DNA from: Thermococcus camini
GTDB lineage: Archaea; Methanobacteriota_B; Thermococci; Thermococcales; Thermococcaceae
Assembly (NCBI RefSeq): GCF_904067545.1
Contig: NZ_LR881183.1
Coordinates: 1,430,277 to 1,494,276, forward strand
DNA: 64,000 nt
Reading direction: 5' to 3'
Position numbers and translations under genes: made by a program. Positions 59,461 through 64,000 of the stretch are shown here, one piece after another. The notes under the pieces were generated by a model that saw nothing but the letters and a program-made list of their open reading frames with translations, was not told the origin of the DNA and made no database searches. Positions within the stretch are counted from its first letter, which is position 1. Each line of letters opens with the position of its first letter.

Positions 59461-61346
59461 GGCACGTCGAAATTATTGTTCCATTCCTCATTATACTTCT
59501 GATCACGATGTCAGGCGGATGCATCAGCAGCCCGCAGGGTGAGAAAACAGAAAGCCCGGTTATTGAGACGACCCACGAAGGCGTGGACGAACACATCCCC
59601 GAAAACACGTCCCCGCTGGAAGAAGCAAAAGCCACGTTCCCCTCTGGAACGTTCAAGCCGAAACGAGTGGACTGGTTCTCGTATTCTCCAGATGGCTCAA
59701 TCAGCGAAGTGGTCTCCAGAATTTCAAAGAAATACAACGTTACTGAAAGCCCCGTGGACATGCCCCGGCCCCCTGGGAGCCTCTCAAGCTTTACCGGAAC
59801 AGCTAATGGCATCGAGTTCGGCCTCTTTGCCTATCCCAATTCAACGGCAGCCAAAGAAGCCATGAAGTACGTGGTGGAACTCCTGAGGGAGAACGGCTTC
59901 CAGCAGGGAGCTGGAACCTTCTGGGAGAGGGGAAACGAGAGCTATACTGCCTTCTACACCTACGAGCGCTACTTCTACGTCCTGTTCGTGGCGAAAATCA
60001 CAGGAGGGGACTCGGAAGAGAGGGCAAAGCTTCTCTCGGAATTCGCTTGGAGCATCATCACCATGGGGCCAAGCCCGGGCAAGGTTCTCGGCCTCTTCCT
60101 GCCGGTCAAAGTGGCCGAGGGCAGCTGGAGCGAGGAGAGGGGTTTGAGGTTCTCCGGCTACCTGGACGCCCTGGAGGGAACCGTTGAGGGAACCAACGTG
60201 AGTGCAGTTTTCCTTGTTTACCGGCCCCATGAGGGGAGGGAGGTTTACCTCCAGCTCAAGGAAGCTTTCCTAAATAACGGCTGGGTTGAGAGGGAGTACG
60301 TCAGCACATACACCCAGAACCCTGCTGGGAGCATGATGGCCGGCGACTACTTCGGGGCCGATGACACCGGGATCTACATCGAGCTGGCAAGAATTGCCGG
60401 TATGGAGCGCGTTACCCTGCTGTCCGGGAACCCGGAGGATGTCAAAGACCTCGTGGGCGCATTGTGGGAATGGTATGACCCTACTGGGGGGCTTTCCTTC
60501 GAGCGGGGAGATGACTTACCAAGGGGAGTGTTCAAGCCGGTCAGCGAGAGAGGTGTGAGGCCGGGAACGGTAATATCGATGGTCCTCGATGACCTCCGGA
60601 AGGACTTCAACATCACGACCGACTTCGTCGATATTCCCGAAGTCCCTGCGGCGGCCTGGTACACAGGCAGAACTGGCGACGTTGAGTTCATGCTCCTCGT
60701 TTATCCAAACGCTACAGCCTACCTCACCGCGCTCGACGAGCTGACCAAAAAGCTCCTGGCCGAGGGCTGGGAGAGAACCGACGACGGAAGGGAACCCTAC
60801 GCGAGAACCTTCGCCCGGGATTCAGACACCCTAACGGTGTTCGTCCAGTACCGCTACAACCACTACCTCGCGATCGTCGTCAAGAAGCCCAAATACTCGA
60901 CTAGCGATTTCTTCTGGCATGTGGTTGGCACGGGCGGAGCCAGTCCCGGTGAACTGCTCTCCTTTGGCAAACTGAGGAACGACGTGAAGCCCTGGAACTG
61001 GACGGCGGAGGAGGAACTAAGGTTCGACGGATACATATACAAGCTGGAGGGAAACGTTTCCTCCGGAGGCGCAAGGGCTGCGGTGCTGTTCTACCCCCAC
61101 GGCCTCGGCCGGGAGGTCTATCTCCAGTTAAAGAAAGCGTTCCTTGAAACGGGATGGGTCGAGAGGGACTACGTCGAGCTTCCGTCCCACGATGAGAGGA
61201 GACACCTAGTGACCAACGACCTCTTCGAGAAAAACGGAAAAGCGGTTTACATTGAGATTTCCACCTACGGGGACATGGACGTACTGATACTGCTCTACGG
61301 AGACAAGTCAGGCGTTAAAACCTCCGCCAGGGCAATGTGGGAGTGA
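59457..61346 (+). CDS. Large lipoprotein with internal duplication
   Basis: A 629-residue secreted lipoprotein. Signal peptide with lipobox ITMSGGCISS, then a low-complexity linker and two homologous halves of about 270 residues. The second half repeats FDGYIYKLEG (FSGYLDALEG), SPGELLSF (SPGKVLGLF) and REVYLQLKKAFLETGWVERDYV (REVYLQLKEAFLNNGWVEREYV). No known enzymatic motif is seen. It sits on the outer face of the membrane. A TATA (CTATTTATAAC) at about 59420 lies inside the previous gene. Function is unknown. Confidence 0.72.
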   Translation: MRHVEIIVPFLIILLITMSGGCISSPQGEKTESPVIETTHEGVDEHIPENTSPLEEAKATFPSGTFKPKRVDWFSYSPDGSISEVVSRISKKYNVTESPVDMPRPPGSLSSFTGTANGIEFGLFAYPNSTAAKEAMKYVVELLRENGFQQGAGTFWERGNESYTAFYTYERYFYVLFVAKITGGDSEERAKLLSEFAWSIITMGPSPGKVLGLFLPVKVAEGSWSEERGLRFSGYLDALEGTVEGTNVSAVFLVYRPHEGREVYLQLKEAFLNNGWVEREYVSTYTQNPAGSMMAGDYFGADDTGIYIELARIAGMERVTLLSGNPEDVKDLVGALWEWYDPTGGLSFERGDDLPRGVFKPVSERGVRPGTVISMVLDDLRKDFNITTDFVDIPEVPAAAWYTGRTGDVEFMLLVYPNATAYLTALDELTKKLLAEGWERTDDGREPYARTFARDSDTLTVFVQYRYNHYLAIVVKKPKYSTSDFFWHVVGTGGASPGELLSFGKLRNDVKPWNWTAEEELRFDGYIYKLEGNVSSGGARAAVLFYPHGLGREVYLQLKKAFLETGWVERDYVELPSHDERRHLVTNDLFEKNGKAVYIEISTYGDMDVLILLYGDKSGVKTSARAMWE

Positions 61347-61359
61347 GAAGGGAAAGTGG

Positions 61360-61572
61360 CTATCTCATGGAAAACCTGAAAAGCATCTCCCTAAGCGGCG
61401 TGGACGGGTTGAAGTAGTTAACCAACTCCTCAACAATCTCATCCGGAAGGCCGCTCTCCACAAGTTCCCTCCTGAACCGCCGCTTCGCCCGATTTGATAC
61501 CCTAACTATACCAGCCATCCTGAACGCCAGCACTGGCAGTCGAAGAAAAAAGTGAAAGAGCCCCAAGCTCAC
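61360..61572 (-). CDS. Small basic hypothetical protein
   Basis: A 70-residue protein. Residues 1-20 are hydrophobic (LGLFHFFLRLPVLAFRMAGIV), followed by a basic helix (SNRAKRRFRRELVESG) and a segment LPDEIVEELVNYFNPSTPLREM. It starts at GTG overlapping the previous stop by four bases, and GGAG precedes it. Membrane association is likely. Function is unknown; third gene of a regulator-led operon. Confidence 0.55.
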   Translation of the reverse strand: MSLGLFHFFLRLPVLAFRMAGIVRVSNRAKRRFRRELVESGLPDEIVEELVNYFNPSTPLREMLFRFSMR

Positions 61573-62057
61573 TCCTCCTTTCCATCATCTCCCCCCTGTC
61601 CCCCTGGGGGGCCCGGGAAGGTTATGTTTCCGAAGCCACCCTTCCCAAAGCTGGCCAAAATCTCCATGAGCTTCTTGCCGGGGTTTATCGCATCCATGTA
61701 CTCCTTCGTCAGCTCAAGGGCCGCATCCCTGTCCATTCCAGCCTCGGCCAGGTTCTTGTAGAACTCGGCCACGCTCCTGCCCATCGCCTGAACCCTCTCC
61801 GGGCTGTAGAGCTCGTTAAGGAGCTCCTTGAGCGGCACGAGGATGTCCTCTATCATGTCCCCTACCTTGTCCATGATGGCCGGGATTTTCTCAAGGTCCT
61901 TGTCGCCCTCGTAGGCCTCGATGAGGTCTTCCACGATCTCGGCCTTCTTTTTGAGGAGCTCGACCTCCTCCTCGGTCTTTGCGTTCCTTATCCCCTCGAC
62001 CAGCTCGCCGAGGAGCTCCTCCAGCTTCTTCGGGGTTCCCATCTTTTCGTCCACCAT
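61569..62057 (-). CDS. Helical protein with Gly/Pro-rich tail
   Basis: A 162-residue acidic, helical protein (GTPKKLEELLGELVEGIRNAKTEEEVELLKKKAEIVEDLIEAYEG) with a Gly-Pro-rich end (GFGNITFPGPPGGQGGDDGKEE). ATG 62057 follows GAGGTGGTTGAG. It lies ten bases after the HTH regulator and overlaps the next gene by four bases, so it is probably in the same operon. No family is recognised. Confidence 0.6.
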   Translation of the reverse strand: MVDEKMGTPKKLEELLGELVEGIRNAKTEEEVELLKKKAEIVEDLIEAYEGDKDLEKIPAIMDKVGDMIEDILVPLKELLNELYSPERVQAMGRSVAEFYKNLAEAGMDRDAALELTKEYMDAINPGKKLMEILASFGKGGFGNITFPGPPGGQGGDDGKEE

Positions 62058-62067
62058 CTCAACCACC

Positions 62068-62508
62068 TCAATAATCGTTAGTCTGATCAAACCTAATCGG
62101 CATTCCGATCATTTCGAGCCACTTTTTGACCACTTCGCGGGAGAGTGCATAGACCTTTCCCCTCTCACCGGGAACCTCGACAACGATGCCGAGCTCCATG
62201 AGTTCCTTCAATTTGACCCGAACGGTATTTCGCGAGGCCTTTCCGCGCCTGCCCTTCAGCTCCCGCGCTATCTGGCTCACGTTGGCCCTCTTCAGGTCGA
62301 AGAGAATCTGGACGATTTCACGCGATATGGGGTCATGCTTTATCTCAGGGACGGCAACTTCTATGCCAAGCCCGCCGTACTGGGCGTAGAGGTTGATGAG
62401 CCTCAGATAGGCCTGTGCCATCTGAGAAACCACCGCGAAGCTCTCCCTGAGCTCCTCAAGTGCCTTCCTGAGCTCCTGAACTTCCCTGGCAAGGTCTTCA
62501 TCGGGCAT
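62068..62508 (-). CDS. Winged-helix transcriptional regulator
   Basis: A 146-residue DNA-binding protein. The N-terminal half is a coiled coil (EVQELRKALEELRESFAVVSQMAQAYLRL) and the C-terminal half has an ArsR/MarR-like winged helix (DPISREIVQILFDLKRANVSQIARELKGRRGKASRNTVRVKLKELMELGIV). Likely a dimeric repressor of its own operon with the two genes at 61360-62057. No ligand motif is seen. It lacks an upstream Shine-Dalgarno and may be leaderless. The stretch at the end, EMIGMPIRFDQTND, is charged. Confidence 0.75.
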   Translation of the reverse strand: MPDEDLAREVQELRKALEELRESFAVVSQMAQAYLRLINLYAQYGGLGIEVAVPEIKHDPISREIVQILFDLKRANVSQIARELKGRRGKASRNTVRVKLKELMELGIVVEVPGERGKVYALSREVVKKWLEMIGMPIRFDQTNDY

Positions 62509-62533
62509 GATTGTCCATAGAGTGGTCAATCAT

Positions 62534-63135
62534 TTAGTCTTTCCGGTCAGGGGTGAGCATCTCGGTAATCCAGACGTAGCGGTTCGCCCTCTCGAACCGG
62601 CACTCCATCCCGAGCTTTTCACAGATTTTCCTCAGCCCCTCGAAGGTCGCAAAGTACTCGTCCTTTATCTCCTCGGTTATGTCGTCCTCCTCGGATATAC
62701 GCCTCTTTTCCTCCTCAGATTCGAACATCACGTCGGCGATAAGGATCTTCCCCAGGGCTTAAGAACGCGAAGCATCTCCTTTATTGCGTCCTCCTTCTCC
62801 TCATTCGGCACGTGGTGAAAGGCGTAGGTGGTTATTACGGTGTCAGCTACTCCATCCTGCAGGGGAAGTGCCAGGAAGTGGCTGTCGAGCGGCTCGAAGC
62901 CGTGTTTCTCCCTGAACCTTTCGCGCATCCCGGCGGAGGGCTCAACGCCTACGTAGCTCTCAGAGTTGAGAAAGCGCAGGATGTTTCCGGTTCCGCAACC
63001 GACGTCAAGGACAAGTCCTTTAACCCGCTCGGCCACGAGTTTCAAGACCTTCCAGTAATCCTTGTGTATCCAGTCCTCCGCTGTTACATCCTCGTCGTAG
63101 CTTTCGGCCCAGTTGTCAAAGTCCCAGCGCTCCAT
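62534..63135 (-). pseudogene. Frameshifted SAM-dependent methyltransferase
   Basis: A class I methyltransferase split into two frames. The first runs from ATG 63135 (after GGGGGTATCCTC) with LVLDVGCGTGNILRFL (SAM motif I) and TYAFHHVPNEEKEDAIKEMLRVLKPWG to about 62757. The second continues as KILIADVMFESEEEKRRISEEDDITEEIKDEY to the stop at 62534. Adding one G to the CCCC on the plus strand at 62751-62754 joins them as LKPWGKILIADVMFESEEEKR. Substrate is unknown; the enzyme may be real if this is a sequencing error. Confidence 0.85.
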
Positions 63136-63158
63136 GAGGATACCCCCAAAACCTCGCC

Positions 63159-63662
63159 TCAGCTTGATAGCCTCTGCGTCAGGTTGAACAGCCTCTCCGC
63201 GCGGGCGGGGGACAGTTCACCCACCCCTCCGTTTTCGAGCACCGCACCCAGTTCTCTTGAGATTTCATTGAGGAGTTTCACGTCGTCCGAGAGCACTTCA
63301 TCGGGATTTGGACTGTTCATGGCCGTGTGGAGGTAGACCTCCAGATTACTGGCCGCCACATGGAGCCTCCAGTACCTCTCATCTTCATTCAGCAGATAGA
63401 GGGAGAACGCTGCCTTTTCCATCATTACGGAGCAGTAGGCATACCGGCTCACCCTTTCCCTAAGGACGTCTTTGCTTACGTTGTTTTCGAGCATGATTCC
63501 GAGGGCATTCATCTCTTCAAGGCAGAACAGGGCGGTGTTGGAGATGGCCATTAAGCCCCTCTCAGCATCATCAACCTCTGTCTTCTTCTCGTGGTATGCG
63601 TAGCCGAGGGAGGCGGAAACGATGAGGAGCACTGAGATGATGATTAACGCGAGATGCCTCAT
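63159..63662 (-). CDS. Secreted or membrane-anchored helical protein
   Basis: A 167-residue protein with an N-terminal signal or anchor (ALIIISVLLIVSASLGYAY) followed by an all-helical domain. Two cysteines (LFCLEE and YAYCSV) could form a disulfide outside the cell. ATG 63662 follows GGTGGTGTTA. Function is unknown. It lies just upstream of the frameshifted methyltransferase on the same strand. Confidence 0.6.
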   Translation of the reverse strand: MRHLALIIISVLLIVSASLGYAYHEKKTEVDDAERGLMAISNTALFCLEEMNALGIMLENNVSKDVLRERVSRYAYCSVMMEKAAFSLYLLNEDERYWRLHVAASNLEVYLHTAMNSPNPDEVLSDDVKLLNEISRELGAVLENGGVGELSPARAERLFNLTQRLSS

Positions 63663-63731
63663 TAACACCACCAAACGTAATAACGAAAGGTGCTTAAAAG
63701 GGTTTTTCCAAATGAGGCAACGGGTGGTGGT

Positions 63732-64000
63732 ATGGAACCTCTCATAAGGGAAGCCAGACCTGAGGATAAACCCTTCATCGAGGAGATTGCACAGCTAACA
63801 TGGGGTGGTGAGGATTACCTTGCGAGGGTCTTCGACGAGTGGCTCGGAGATAACTTCTACGTCCTTGAGCTTGATGGTAAGGTCATCGGGACGGCAAAGC
63901 TCACGCTTTTGCCTGGAAAGGTCGGCTGGCTCGAAGGCCTCAGGGTTCATCCGGACTACAGGGGCAGGGGCTACGGGAGGAAGCTCCACGGCTTCATGCT
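63732..64000 (+). CDS. GNAT acetyltransferase, partial
   Basis: The first 89 codons of a GNAT protein, cut by the window edge. It starts MEPLIREARPEDKPFIEEIA and reaches the acetyl-CoA loop VHPDYRGRGYGRKLHGFM. The ATG follows GGGTGGTGGT. The family acetylates amino groups; the substrate is unknown. It is not a close copy of the two tandem GNAT genes at 58322-59460. Confidence 0.9.
   Translation, partial: MEPLIREARPEDKPFIEEIAQLTWGGEDYLARVFDEWLGDNFYVLELDGKVIGTAKLTLLPGKVGWLEGLRVHPDYRGRGYGRKLHGFM

Overview
The window is a piece of a hyperthermophilic euryarchaeal chromosome, almost certainly Thermococcus. It carries archaeal information genes (TFB, FEN1, eIF6, S19e, L18Ae, L31e, L39e, PDCD5 homologue, LSm), ADP-forming acyl-CoA synthetase, two CDC48-type ATPases and a CGP-CTERM surface protein. 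GC is high for Thermococcales, ribosome binding sites are GGTGA/GAGGTG-like, promoters are TATA-type with many leaderless genes, and the CRISPR repeat is of the Thermococcales family. No rRNA or tRNA gene and no insertion sequence was found.

Layout. 1-1.2 kb: cobalamin-binding subunit of methylmalonyl-CoA mutase and a PHP hydrolase. 1.25-3.4 kb: a CRISPR array without cas genes, read from the minus strand, with a leader on its right and decayed repeats on its left. 3.4-18.9 kb: housekeeping genes (Maf, a PIN-ATPase-KH fusion, MinD, a GPN GTPase, an asparagine synthetase-like enzyme, a surface protein plus glycosyltransferase, Sua5, SerRS, MoeA), the first VapBC pair and an acidic microprotein. 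19-25 kb: an RNase H-fold protein translationally coupled to CDC48, a PRC-barrel protein, a phosphoesterase and an ADP-forming acyl-CoA synthetase alpha subunit. 25-32 kb: FEN1, TFB and a translation cluster (YhbY-S19e-PDCD5; L39e-L31e-eIF6-L18Ae) with the second VapBC. 32-38 kb: a CGP-CTERM protein, methylmalonyl-CoA mutase large subunit and an ABC-2 exporter. 38-46 kb: MBL protein, candidate ncRNA, Hsp20 with a Phr-like operator, second CDC48, two related 49-residue microproteins, a JAMM protease and the third VapBC. 44.7-47.2 kb: MobB, LSm, MptE. 47-53 kb: a complete five-gene oligopeptide-type ABC importer. 52.8-64 kb: Mut7-C nuclease, HEPN-MNT pair, MBL hydrolase, nitroreductase, phosphatase, MetRS beta-like protein, nitrilase, two frameshifted genes, tandem acetyltransferases, a duplicated lipoprotein and a small regulator-led operon.

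How the genes work together. Two CDC48 unfoldases, Hsp20 and a JAMM peptidase suggest a protein-quality-control neighbourhood. Methylmalonyl-CoA mutase is split, its small and large subunits lying about 34 kb apart. MoeA and MobB supply the molybdenum/tungsten cofactor. Four toxin-antitoxin-like pairs and an orphan CRISPR array make up the defence and accessory content. The least explained elements are the RNase H-fold partner of CDC48, the paired microproteins next to the JAMM gene, the possible ncRNA at 38.8 kb, and two genes that each lose frame at a G run.
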